Source of the DNA: RDXT01 sp033762375
GTDB lineage: Bacteria > Bacteroidota > Bacteroidia > J057
Assembly (NCBI GenBank): GCA_033762375.1
Contig: JANRLQ010000017.1
Coordinates: forward strand, 9,679-73,678
Direction of reading: 5' to 3'
DNA length: 64,000 nucleotides
Both the position numbers and the translations under genes were made by a program. How positions within the stretch are numbered: position 1 is the stretch's first letter; each line of letters starts with the position of its first letter. Positions 1 through 7,331 of this stretch are shown in pieces. The notes below the pieces were generated by a model. That model was not told the DNA's origin. It saw only the letters and a program-made list of their open reading frames with translations, and searched no databases.

Positions 1-1
1 C

Positions 2-178
2 TACGCCTCCCGTGTCGCCATGCGCTGCGCCGATGAGGCCATCCAGATTCATGGTGGCAACGGGTACGTACGCGAGTACCATGTGGAGCGGATGCTTCGT
101 GATGCCAAAATCACCGAGATCTACGAAGGCACCAGCGAAATACAGCGCATGGTGATCGCCCGCAGCCTGCTGGACTGA
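2..178 (+). CDS. Acyl-CoA dehydrogenase, C-terminal fragment (cut by window edge)
   Basis: The last 58 codons of an acyl-CoA dehydrogenase enter from the left edge. The visible part contains the family's C-terminal signature IQIHGGNGY followed by RDAKITEIYEGTSEIQR, which forms part of the FAD and substrate site in these beta-oxidation flavoenzymes. It ends in RSLLD and a TGA stop. The N-terminal and middle domains lie outside the window, so chain-length class cannot be judged. A hairpin 25 nt downstream probably ends the transcript. Confidence 0.93.
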   Translation, partial: YASRVAMRCADEAIQIHGGNGYVREYHVERMLRDAKITEIYEGTSEIQRMVIARSLLD

Positions 179-202
179 TACAGGTTCGGTCCCCTTACCT
201 CC

Positions 203-225
203 AACACCCGCCTCAGGCGGGTGTT
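203..225 (+). terminator. Terminator-like hairpin after acyl-CoA dehydrogenase
   Basis: A near-perfect dyad (AACACCCGCCT / AGGCGGGTGTT) follows the acyl-CoA dehydrogenase stop by 25 nt. The T tract after it is short and interrupted, so this is a weaker intrinsic terminator than others in the window. Confidence 0.6.
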
Positions 226-304
226 CTTGTATAGTAGCCCCCAACAAGAAAGCCCTGCCACCAGGCAGGGCTGCTGAAGATAGGGAAAAAGCAACGACAC
301 GTGC

Positions 305-1855
305 TCAGTTTCGTGCCTCTCCGACCCAGACCGAGTCAGGGAGCTGTGCAGGGCGGGGCCACGTGATCCCCTCTGCTGTATGCGTATAGTGACCATTGTG
401 GTACATCATGACCCGATGCTGGTCTGTCCAGATCCAGTCCATGCGACCATAGGTATCATGCACAAAAACGATATGCCGCTCCCAGGCCGCAGGTGCCATA
501 CGAGCCCCCGGTCCGGGTGCCGGCGGGGTGGTCAGGCTGACCCGCAGCCGGATGCCTGCACACAAACGAAGATGTATCCGTGTAGCAGCCGCCGTATCAG
601 CGGCCTGCAGCAGGTCGTACACACCCGGCAGCGAAGGGTTTCCCCTGAATTGCGCTACCAGGGGATGTCCGGTAGTGGCTCCCCAGACCATCAGGCTCTC
701 ATCTGCCAGCCGCATACAACCCGCAGTCTGGAGCTGTACCTCCGAAGAAACCCATCCGTCTATGCCATAGGCAGGATCGGGCTGGCCCTGTGTGTCTGTC
801 CGCAGCAGGCGTAACCGCTGGTTTGAGGTGCCAGCCAGCACCAGATACCCATCCGGCTGGATTGTCAGGCCGCAGGCATAATCTACCCCGCCCAAATCCC
901 AAAATACCATACCCTCCTGCCCAAAAGTGGGATCCGGTACACCATCCGGACGCAACCTGACCAACATCCAGTCTACCCCGGCAGGACCTTTCTGACGTTT
1001 TGTATGGCCCATCAGGTAGATCATTCCGTCGCGTTGCAGGGCCAGTGCTTCACAAAAGTTATGCTCCAGCCCTGGATCAAGCCGTACATACCCTCCCTGC
1101 CCAAACGTCTTGTCCAGCTGTCCCCGGGCGGAGACCCGCAGGATACATACCTCCGAAAAGCTGCCAGTGCGCGTAGTCCCTGCCAGTATCCACCCTCCGC
1201 GGGGGTCGGCAGCAGCTGCCCGGCACAGGTCATATTTCCCGATGTCTATAATGGCGACACCTTTCTGCCCAAAATCAGGGTCCGGACGCCCGTCGGGCAT
1301 CAGGCGGGTCATCATAAAATTCCGGCTCTCCCAGTCTCGCTCAAATGTATGCCCTGCGACCCATATTCTCCCCTCGTCATCCGTCTCCAGCATGACACCC
1401 TCCGTCTGTCCCGGAATCGCAATCGCCGTCATCCCTCCCTGCCCAAAATCAGGATCCAGTGTCCCCTCCGGCAGGAGATGTAATACCATCAGGTCTTTGC
1501 CCGTGGATGATGTGATGGTCCCTCCTATATACACCCCTCCATCAGGTGCAGCCGTCATCAGGCGGCAGGCAGCCCTGGACGGAAGTTGTAATTGTCCCTC
1601 AGAGGCCCAGGATACATCCGGAATACCGTCTGCGGTCAGGGCGATCAGGCGGGTCTCATGGTCACCCGTCATCAGTCCCAGGTACCCGCCCCCACGCCGG
1701 GGAATAATCTGCGCCCATTTACCTTCAGCGACAGCCAAACGGGCGATACCGTCCTCCCCAAAGGTCAGAACCGGAGCGCCGGGAGATTGTGCTTCAGCAG
1801 CAAAAAAATAGAGCCAGGATACAAGGAAAATCAGCAGACGCTGGATAAGCGGCAT
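305..1855 (-). CDS. Secreted delta-60 repeat (DUF5122-type) beta-propeller protein
   Basis: The 516-residue protein starts at an internal ATG chosen because MPLIQRLLIFLVSWLYF followed by AEAQ is a clear signal peptide; a longer reading frame extends 40 codons upstream without signal features. The body has at least five delta-60 repeats, recognisable by LDPDFGQGG, PDPDFGQKG, LDKTFGQGG and PDPTFGQEG, each followed by a strand ending in a W/I-L-A-G-T motif. Such repeats form extracytoplasmic propellers in Bacteroidota and Myxococcota; their ligand is generally unknown. The C-terminal ~90 residues do not show a clear T9SS sorting domain. It is transcribed away from the RNA cluster upstream of it. 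Confidence 0.82.
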   Translation of the reverse strand: MPLIQRLLIFLVSWLYFFAAEAQSPGAPVLTFGEDGIARLAVAEGKWAQIIPRRGGGYLGLMTGDHETRLIALTADGIPDVSWASEGQLQLPSRAACRLMTAAPDGGVYIGGTITSSTGKDLMVLHLLPEGTLDPDFGQGGMTAIAIPGQTEGVMLETDDEGRIWVAGHTFERDWESRNFMMTRLMPDGRPDPDFGQKGVAIIDIGKYDLCRAAAADPRGGWILAGTTRTGSFSEVCILRVSARGQLDKTFGQGGYVRLDPGLEHNFCEALALQRDGMIYLMGHTKRQKGPAGVDWMLVRLRPDGVPDPTFGQEGMVFWDLGGVDYACGLTIQPDGYLVLAGTSNQRLRLLRTDTQGQPDPAYGIDGWVSSEVQLQTAGCMRLADESLMVWGATTGHPLVAQFRGNPSLPGVYDLLQAADTAAATRIHLRLCAGIRLRVSLTTPPAPGPGARMAPAAWERHIVFVHDTYGRMDWIWTDQHRVMMYHNGHYTHTAEGITWPRPAQLPDSVWVGEARN

Positions 1856-2302
1856 AAGACTGTATGAGTTTGCCTGGATAATATTACTAAAATAAAACGG
1901 AACGATGCGGAGATTGTCAGAAATACCGGCGAATCGCCAAAAATGAGAAACGAACGGCGAATCGTTTTCCCCCATACCTGCCCTGCCCCGCTGCCACGGC
2001 TCCCACGGCCCGTCTCGGTCATGCGGCCATACAGTTGCTCATCATTATACCCCATGATTTGTTTCCATGCCCTGCCTAATCAGTTTTTTTAAAAAAAATA
2101 CCCCCTCCGAAAACGATCACAAATGCCGGTTGACCCCTATTTAATGTATTTTTTACGCTAACCTTGTAACATTCTGCAAATGGCATCGTTATAAGAAACA
2201 TAACCAAAACCCTTTAATTGACTGTTATCATTCTAATAATACAGAGGTTTGAAACGAGGCGCAGATAATCAAATTGTTAAGAATTAAAAAAATTTATGAA
2301 AT
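1856..2302. other. Intergenic, AT-rich, no gene seen
   Basis: About 450 nt between the delta-60 protein start and the first small-RNA promoter. It becomes steadily more AT-rich towards 2300. No credible ORF, rRNA or tRNA is visible. The start-proximal part must hold the minus-strand promoter of the delta-60 gene, but no clean match is seen. Confidence 0.5.
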
Positions 2303-2334
2303 TTTGGTAAAAATTGAAACCTTTGTTATATTTG
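2303..2334 (+). promoter_or_regulatory. Bacteroidota sigma-A promoter of tRNA-like RNA A
   Basis: TTTG at 2303-2306, a 20-nt spacer, then TATATTTG at 2327-2334 match the Bacteroidota -33/-7 consensus (TTTG and TAnnTTTG) exactly. Transcription should start near 2341. No ORF follows; the first structured element is the tRNA-like fold at 2392. Confidence 0.8.
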
Positions 2335-2474
2335 CACAGTATTTGTAGTAGATACGTAAAGATATAAAGTGTTCTTTTGTTTTGGATGTATGCAGGTTTA
2401 GTGTCTCTGGGAGACAGGATCAGGCGAAAGCAGTCGCCTTCCTACCTAAGGTTCGAATCCTTGACCTGTGCCAA

Positions 2475-2500
2475 GCGAGTAGTAGTAGTAGTCCTTTTTA
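2475..2500 (+). repeat. Shared 3' tail motif, copy 1 (RNA A)
   Basis: GCGAG, four AGT triplets, CCTTTTTA. It lies just after the encoded CCA of RNA A and before its terminator. The same motif with one fewer triplet occurs at the same place in RNA B (2860-2882). Conservation between two otherwise different RNAs suggests a functional single-stranded tail. Confidence 0.8.
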
Positions 2501-2504
2501 CGTG

Positions 2505-2536
2505 ATCCCCGGTCTCAGTGTCCGGGGATTTTTTTT
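2505..2536 (+). terminator. Intrinsic terminator of RNA A
   Basis: An eight-pair stem ATCCCCGG (2505-2512) / CCGGGGAT (2522-2529) is followed directly by an uninterrupted T run to 2536. Confidence 0.9.
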
Positions 2537-2627
2537 ATGGGGCAGTGGCAGGTTTTGTTGAATTTTTTGCATTCCTACTAAGGATTATTGTCTCGCAGTA
2601 AAATATTCATAAATTTTTTCAAAAAAA

Positions 2628-2659
2628 TTTGCATTATCCGAATTCACACCTTATGTTTG
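2628..2659 (+). promoter_or_regulatory. Bacteroidota sigma-A promoter of tRNA-like RNA B
   Basis: TTTG at 2628-2631, a 20-nt spacer and TATGTTTG at 2652-2659, with the same layout as the RNA A promoter. Predicted start is near 2666. Confidence 0.8.
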
Positions 2660-2859
2660 TAATGTGTTCGAAAGGGACACAAGTTCTGTCTCAGGAAAAA
2701 GAGGTACCATGCCGGGCCTCGAATGTATATACACTGTAGGGTGATGAAAACGGCAGCCATACCCTCCTGTCTCGGGGGCGAGGGTTTGGGATAAAGCCCC
2801 CCCACAAGTTGGGGGGGCCTAACCACCTTGTGCAGGTTCGACTCCTGCCCCTACAGCTC

Positions 2860-2882
2860 GCGAGTAGTAGTAGTCCTTTTTA
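2860..2882 (+). repeat. Shared 3' tail motif, copy 2 (RNA B)
   Basis: GCGAG, three AGT triplets, CCTTTTTA. It starts two bases after the acceptor stem end of RNA B and runs to just before its terminator, as in RNA A. Confidence 0.8.
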
Positions 2883-2887
2883 GTCTG

Positions 2888-2921
2888 ACCCCCTCGGAGG
2901 CAATTCAGGGGGTTTTTTTTT
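2888..2921 (+). terminator. Intrinsic terminator of RNA B
   Basis: Stem ACCCCCT (2888-2894) / AGGGGGT (2907-2913) is followed by nine T. Confidence 0.9.
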
Positions 2922-3076
2922 GTCCATAAGCGAACAAAACACGATCCACAGGGCCTTGTGCCCCATTTTTTGTATCCGGCCGCCGCGCAAAGGCACGGAC
3001 TGTTTCTCCCGCCGCGATCTTATATGTTCGCATGATTCTCTTGCGGTATTGTCTCTGCAAACGAGCATGAAAAAAG

Positions 3077-3123
3077 GCAGCTACGCTGCACCTGATCCTC
3101 AGCCGAGGCAGGTTGATTTTTTT
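3077..3123 (+). terminator. Double hairpin with T run between RNA B and RNA C
   Basis: GCAGC-tac-GCTGC (3077-3089) is followed at once by a bulged stem ACCTG..CCTC / GAGG..CAGGT (3090-3113), then TGA and seven T. It looks like the end of a further short transcript covering 2922-3123. A TATGTTCG box lies near 3030, but no well-spaced -33 partner is clear. No ORF on either strand here is convincing. Confidence 0.55.
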
Positions 3124-3144
3124 CACATTTTTGATGTTCAACCA

Positions 3145-3175
3145 TTGGAAAAAAGCCGATCGCTGCGTATGTTTA
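3145..3175 (+). promoter_or_regulatory. Promoter of RNA C / short ORF unit
   Basis: TTG at 3145-3147, a 20-nt spacer and TATGTTTA at 3168-3175. This is one base off the TAnnTTTG consensus. Predicted start is near 3182, about 95 nt before the short ORF. Confidence 0.65.
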
Positions 3176-3278
3176 CCATGCGAGGCGGCCGTCGCTGCCG
3201 ACAGCAGGAGCCAATCTGGTTTTCCGTTTTGGTGTGGCCTGTTGTTTGATTGTTTCACTTAAAGGAAAGGAGGTAATC

Positions 3279-3344
3279 ATGTTGTCGAATTGTTCCAGTT
3301 ACTATTTCGTCAATTTCATCACCCGTAAGCACCCGAACGGGTAA
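3279..3344 (+). CDS. Short peptide ORF with extended Shine-Dalgarno
   Basis: A 21-codon ORF starting MLSNCSSYYF and ending RKHPNG, too short for usual gene calls. The ribosome binding site AAAGGAGGTAATC lies 0-1 nt from the ATG and pairs with the 16S rRNA 3' end over 13 positions with one mismatch. Bacteroidota mRNAs usually lack Shine-Dalgarno sequences because the anti-SD is occluded on their ribosomes; rpsU mRNA in Flavobacterium is a known exception. The peptide has no signal or membrane segment. I do not recognise it. Translation itself, rather than the peptide, may be what matters. Confidence 0.55.
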   Translation: MLSNCSSYYFVNFITRKHPNG

Positions 3345-3430
3345 GCTTCCGTGATGTCGTTTACCTTAGGTGACTTTAGGTGAAAGCTGATTCCTCAGCT
3401 GTGAAATTGATAAGTTAACCAAGGAATAGG

Positions 3431-3459
3431 CCGGTACCGTAGCGGGTACCGGTTTTTTT
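3431..3459 (+). terminator. Intrinsic terminator of RNA C
   Basis: Perfect eight-pair stem CCGGTACC (3431-3438) / GGTACCGG (3445-3452) with a six-base loop, then seven T. Confidence 0.92.
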
Positions 3460-3494
3460 ATGGCCTGTACCCTCAGGATACGGCCATGTATGTA

Positions 3495-3522
3495 CAAGGC
3501 CCGCGCATCAGCGCGGGCCTTG
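3495..3522 (-). terminator. Hairpin after M4 protease gene
   Basis: A perfect twelve-pair GC-rich stem (3495-3506 / 3511-3522, loop of four) lies 28 nt past the protease stop. It has no good T tract on the minus strand, so it may stabilise the 3' end rather than act as a classic terminator. Confidence 0.6.
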
Positions 3523-3549
3523 TGGTATCAGATCTGCTCAGTCGCAGGA

Positions 3550-6500
3550 TCAGTCTTTGACGATCTTGACAAGGGCCGCCTGGCCTCCGGAGACAATGCG
3601 CAGGACATAGTGCCCTGCGGGCAGGTCCCCTGCTTCCAGCTCCAGCGCCTGAGGTCCGGCAGGCCGCAAGGCCGCAGAGCCCGCATGCCGCAGCTCGCGG
3701 CCCATCATATCCAGGAGCGTGACCTCCACAGCCGCAGGCCGCACCAGGTCACAGGTGATGGAGATCCGGTCCACAAATGGGTTTGGATATACCTGTACCC
3801 CTGCGCTGGTCACCGGCAGGTCTTCAATCCCGACATTCAGTACCCGATTGCCCGTGGCATACCATACCCCCCACTTGGCATCACCGATCAGGCCCGTGGC
3901 GTTGCCGACAGGGGTGATCTTGTTGGAGCCGAGTGAAATGACCGCGATCAGGCTGTCATTGTTGGTCGAGAGGGCATTAAAGATCATCTTGTCGTCCAGC
4001 TTGGAGAAATCCGGATACCCGAGGATGTTCTGCTGGGTGAAGATGGTGCCCAGGTCACCGGACTCAATATTGGCTGCGACGACGGAGTACTCGGCCGTAT
4101 TGTTGTCTATATAGTCAAAGGCAACAACGGATACTGAGTTTTTGGAGAAGACTGCATTGCCGATGCTGATACCTGCCGGGAGATTGGTGTAGAGCTTGAC
4201 GACGGTGCCATCTCCATAATCATTGGTAGCCCGGTTCCAGGTCCGGATAAAGTTCACGTCCCAGTACGACAGGTCTGTCCCGAGGCTGTTGGTATATTCA
4301 TTATACGCATCGTACATGATGTACTCTCCGGTGTGGTCCCACTCGATGGCATCAGCATACAGTACCCCACCCGCATTCACACCGCCGCTGGCAGTGGTCG
4401 GGTTGTATATCCGGTATTTGACGCCTGTAATAGGATTGGCGGCGAGGTTAAAGACATAAATAGAGGTATCTACCTCGGTGGAGATCGCGGCAAGGCGGTT
4501 GCCATCACGGGAGATGGCTACGTTGTCCCAGAAGGGCGCCGAGCTCACCTGTACCTGCTGCGGATTGGCTGCATTCATAAACAAGCCATAGATATGATGG
4601 TCTTCTCCCACAAAATATCCTACGCTGCCGTTGTCGCTGACGCTGATGCGGTTGAGCGGGGTGACCTGGCTCAGGGCCTGGAAGTTTGACCCCACCGTAC
4701 TGGAGATATACAACTCCGTGGGATCGGCCGGATTGGTGTCTGTGCTCACGATAAAGTCAGGACCGGGATTGACCGGGAGCTGGTACTGATAGTTCTGGCC
4801 ACCGGTACCTCCACCGCCGCCACCGCCCGTATTGTCGAGGATACCGACCTGATCAAAAGCCGTTTTGGCGGCGCTGACCTCAGCGGAGTTAGCACCGTGC
4901 AGGTCTGTCGCGGCCTGGACCACCGCCAGGCGGCAGTCAATAAACTGCGAAGAACGGGTGAGATAATCTTTGAGGGCCTTGTAATATACTTTTTCGGCTT
5001 TGTCCTTGCCTACAGCCGTCGCAAACTTATAAAACGCCCAGTTGACAATCCCGCTGTTGATGTGTACCCCGCCGTTGTCTTCAGGCCCGGTATAAATTTC
5101 ACTCATGGTACGGGGCTGCCATCCATTGTCATTGAGGCTGGAGCCGCCATTGTGGGGATCGGACATGCTGCGCAGGGCACCTGAAGGAAAGGCGCTCAGC
5201 TTCACGACTTCTTCGCCCAGAAGCCAGTCGTCCCGGTCAATCATAACCCCGAAGATATCGGCAAAAGACTCGTTCAGCGCGCCTGACTGGCCCTGGTACT
5301 CCAGGTTGGCGGTACCCTGCACTACCCCGTGTGACATCTCGTGGCCGGCTACATCCAGTGAGCCAGACAGCGGTTTAAAGGCCGTGCGGCCATTGCCATA
5401 AAACATGGCAGCTCCGTTCCAGAAGGCATTGTCCAGCCCGCCGTTGTCGTCGTCGGCAACATTGATGAAGGAGTAGATGTCCCCCCCGGTACCGTTGATC
5501 GAGTTGCGCTGGTGGGTATTGAGGAAGTAGGTATAGGCCTTGCCTCCGTTTACGTGGGCAGAGACCGCTTTATTGGACCAGGTATTGGCACTGGTCGAGG
5601 TCACGTAGGTAAAGTTATTGGCCTGGACATTGGCATTGTTGGCATCACCCGTGAGGATGTACCCTGTTCCTTCAGCCGGGAGGCTATTGGTGGGGCCGGT
5701 GTACATCGGACGGCTGGCATCCACCATATAATATTGCCCATTGGTGTTCTGAAACAACTGGAGGGTCTGCAGGACGCCATTCAGGTCTGTGCCGGAACCC
5801 TGGACCGGACCTACTGAGCAGGTGTGGTCATACGCGTGCAGCACAGCACCAGACTGGGCATCCACAAAGTACTCCATGCGGTGTACCTGATTGGGGCGCA
5901 CGGTCACATGCCAGGTCAGGCGGGGCAGGGCCTGGTAGGTGGCCGGCGTATAAACGACCAGCTCCGCGACCGGGGCTGTATATCCCAGCACCTGCTGCCA
6001 GGAGGTGGAGAGGGGTACGACCGGGTGATGGGTGCCCGCCTGGGCTTCAGCCGTGGCGGAGGCCGTAGCCGCATCTACCGCGGGCGTAGCCGTGGGCAAT
6101 CCGGGCTCTGGGCGGTAACGGCCTGTCATGATCACCTCGCCGGATGGAGCGAAGTGCAGGACAATCTCGCCCCCATACACAGGTATGCCGTTCCACACCT
6201 GGTTCAGGTGGACATGGGTACGCTGGTCGGCATCCATCTCGATCCGATGCGCCTCAAATGCCTGGGCGGCATCTGGGAGCCGCAGGGCAGGACTCATATC
6301 TCCCAGCCATGCCAGGGCGGCAACGGTAGCCTCGGTTTCGTCCCGGAGGATTTGGTTGCGGGTATTGGGAGAAGAAGTTTTGATCATAATCGGCAGGCCC
6401 TCTTCCTGGTAGCGGATATCCGTGATGATCAGCCCGGACTGGGCGGCTACTGGCATCTGAAACGGAACAGGCTGGTACAGTGTAGCCAGGGGAGCAGCTC

Positions 6501-6654
6501 CGAGAAGGGAGGCATCGCGGTACTCAACCGGAAATCCCGGGGTGCCCGTGCCAGAAGGCTGCTTGGCGCGCTGTTTAAAAGGCGTCTGGGCTATCCCGGT
6601 CAGGGCTCCCGCCAGCAGACCAGCCGCCAGCATGATAGGTAATGAATTTTTCAT
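3550..6654 (-). CDS. T9SS-secreted M4 (thermolysin-family) metalloprotease with propeller domain
   Basis: 1034 residues. A signal peptide (1-22) is followed by an FTP/PepSY-type propeptide (~70-280) and the M4 catalytic domain (~290-605). Zinc-site residues are visible: HEMSH (H438, E439, H442), the third ligand E462 in NESFAD, and the active-site HINSGI at 531. A glycine-rich linker (609-619) leads to a WD40/TolB-like region (~625-940). The last ~80 residues (from VQVYPNPF) are a type IX secretion sorting domain ending in LVKIVKD. It is therefore exported by T9SS and probably surface-bound or released. A small lipoprotein gene lies 18 nt upstream in the same direction. The propeller insertion between catalytic and sorting domains is unusual for thermolysins. 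Confidence 0.95.
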   Translation of the reverse strand: MKNSLPIMLAAGLLAGALTGIAQTPFKQRAKQPSGTGTPGFPVEYRDASLLGAAPLATLYQPVPFQMPVAAQSGLIITDIRYQEEGLPIMIKTSSPNTRNQILRDETEATVAALAWLGDMSPALRLPDAAQAFEAHRIEMDADQRTHVHLNQVWNGIPVYGGEIVLHFAPSGEVIMTGRYRPEPGLPTATPAVDAATASATAEAQAGTHHPVVPLSTSWQQVLGYTAPVAELVVYTPATYQALPRLTWHVTVRPNQVHRMEYFVDAQSGAVLHAYDHTCSVGPVQGSGTDLNGVLQTLQLFQNTNGQYYMVDASRPMYTGPTNSLPAEGTGYILTGDANNANVQANNFTYVTSTSANTWSNKAVSAHVNGGKAYTYFLNTHQRNSINGTGGDIYSFINVADDDNGGLDNAFWNGAAMFYGNGRTAFKPLSGSLDVAGHEMSHGVVQGTANLEYQGQSGALNESFADIFGVMIDRDDWLLGEEVVKLSAFPSGALRSMSDPHNGGSSLNDNGWQPRTMSEIYTGPEDNGGVHINSGIVNWAFYKFATAVGKDKAEKVYYKALKDYLTRSSQFIDCRLAVVQAATDLHGANSAEVSAAKTAFDQVGILDNTGGGGGGGTGGQNYQYQLPVNPGPDFIVSTDTNPADPTELYISSTVGSNFQALSQVTPLNRISVSDNGSVGYFVGEDHHIYGLFMNAANPQQVQVSSAPFWDNVAISRDGNRLAAISTEVDTSIYVFNLAANPITGVKYRIYNPTTASGGVNAGGVLYADAIEWDHTGEYIMYDAYNEYTNSLGTDLSYWDVNFIRTWNRATNDYGDGTVVKLYTNLPAGISIGNAVFSKNSVSVVAFDYIDNNTAEYSVVAANIESGDLGTIFTQQNILGYPDFSKLDDKMIFNALSTNNDSLIAVISLGSNKITPVGNATGLIGDAKWGVWYATGNRVLNVGIEDLPVTSAGVQVYPNPFVDRISITCDLVRPAAVEVTLLDMMGRELRHAGSAALRPAGPQALELEAGDLPAGHYVLRIVSGGQAALVKIVKD

Positions 6655-6672
6655 GATGGAAAATATCTTGCG

Positions 6673-7101
6673 TTATTCGGTGATTTGGGTAAGGGTGGTC
6701 AGTTCTGTATAAAAAGCCTGGATTTCAGGTTTAACCTTGGTCGCAAAGTCGCCCCAGACGACATTGCCTTGCTGGTCGGGACTTTTGTACCGGACAAAAT
6801 AGTACATATTACCCGGTACATTCAGCTCCATACCGGGAATGCCCAGGGTTTCAGCCTTCTGTATCAGGGTACGGGCCTGAGATTTGCCCACTTTTTTTAC
6901 CAATTCAAATGAGTCTGTGCGGGATTTTTGTACGTAGAGGTATCCGTCTTCCAGGAGGGCATACGTAGTGACAGCACCCGTGATACCGCCTCCGGACCCA
7001 AAAATCAACTGCCGATCCGGAAATACGTCTGGCTGGACTTGACGGGACTTGCAGCTCAGGATCAATATCAGCAAGCCCAAAACAGGTAAAAACTTTCGCA
7101 T
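6673..7101 (-). CDS. Small lipoprotein upstream of the M4 protease
   Basis: 142 residues. The start at 7101 was chosen because MRKFLPVLGLLILILSC is a signal peptide with a lipobox cysteine (C17). The mature part has no recognised domain; it contains a DxxxVxxxYALLEDGYLYV stretch and ends ELTTLTQITE. It lies 18 nt before the protease and is probably co-transcribed. The divergent MarR gene sits 230 nt away. Function unknown; it could help protease folding or sense substrate, but nothing shows that directly. Confidence 0.75.
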   Translation of the reverse strand: MRKFLPVLGLLILILSCKSRQVQPDVFPDRQLIFGSGGGITGAVTTYALLEDGYLYVQKSRTDSFELVKKVGKSQARTLIQKAETLGIPGMELNVPGNMYYFVRYKSPDQQGNVVWGDFATKVKPEIQAFYTELTTLTQITE

Positions 7102-7331
7102 GAGAGGGTGTTTAGGATGGGATGAAAAATTACTCCGTGTGAATAACGGAAAAACACCCTTAATTAGGATATTCCCATGCAGAAGTGCAAAGATTTTTCT
7201 TGGGTATCGGTATGACAAAACACCCGTCCTATCCGGCGGGACGGAAATTATAGGGTAAGCGGCAGCTATTTGCACAGTTTCTGCAAGATAGTCCTATATT
7301 GTCATCTATATTCGTAACTGCCTGCAACCAC

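Larger units (their letters stand above)
2341..2536 (+). ncRNA. Small RNA A with tRNA-like domain and encoded CCA
   Basis: A ~195-nt unit lies between a consensus promoter and a strong terminator. Its core at 2392-2473 resembles a tRNA. An acceptor-like helix pairs GCAGGTT (2392-2398) with GACCTGT (2463-2469), with two wobble pairs, followed by G and CCA (2470-2473). A D-like arm is TGTC/GACA around TCTGGGA. The T arm (2448-2462) carries the canonical loop TTCGAAT. In place of an anticodon arm there is AGGCGA/TCGCCT (2422-2439) with a six-base loop, extended by AGGA/TCCT, so no normal anticodon can be assigned. The tail then has GCGAGTAGTAGTAGTAGTCC shared with RNA B. It is either an aberrant tRNA or a tRNA-mimic regulatory RNA; I know no family it matches. 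Confidence 0.6.
2666..2921 (+). ncRNA. Small RNA B: complete tRNA cloverleaf with giant variable arm
   Basis: A ~255-nt unit between consensus promoter and terminator contains a full cloverleaf at 2735-2858. Acceptor TGTAGGG (2735-2741) pairs with CCCTACA (2849-2855). The D arm is ATG/CAT with loop AAAACGGCAGC carrying the GG pair. The anticodon stem is CCCTC/GGGGG (2762-2766/2774-2778) with loop CTGTCTC, nominal anticodon GTC. The T arm is GCAGG/CCTGC with loop TTCGACT. Between anticodon and T stems lies a ~53-nt variable region with an eight-pair C/G hairpin (2796-2803/2811-2818), far longer than in tRNA-Ser, Leu or Sec. The 3' end reads GCT, not CCA. Position 37 is a pyrimidine, unusual for a decoding tRNA. 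A ~70-nt leader precedes the fold. Confidence 0.65.
3182..3459 (+). ncRNA. Structured RNA C carrying a 21-codon ORF
   Basis: A ~280-nt unit bounded by promoter and terminator. Inside is a short ORF (3279-3344) with a strong ribosome binding site, then a structured 3' region. TCAATTTCA inside the ORF (3310-3318) is exactly complementary to TGAAATTGA (3402-3410). ACCCGT and ACGGGT near the stop codon form a local hairpin, AGCTGA/TCAGCT (3385-3400) another, and TTAGGTGA occurs twice (3366-3383), complementary to TCACC in the ORF. Competing pairings between a translated segment and downstream RNA are typical of translation-sensing attenuators. However, the transcript ends before the next gene, which runs the other way, so it may act in trans. 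Confidence 0.55.

Noticed and set aside
2392..2921. tmRNA or tRNA-Sec as the identity of RNA A or B.
   Set aside because: There is no tag-peptide ORF, no tmRNA 5' end, no TCA anticodon and no long acceptor-T stack typical of tRNA-Sec.
2905..3258. Overlapping ORFs of ~110 codons on both strands in the RNA cluster.
   Set aside because: Neither has domain features, a ribosome site or sensible composition, and both run across terminators and a promoter.
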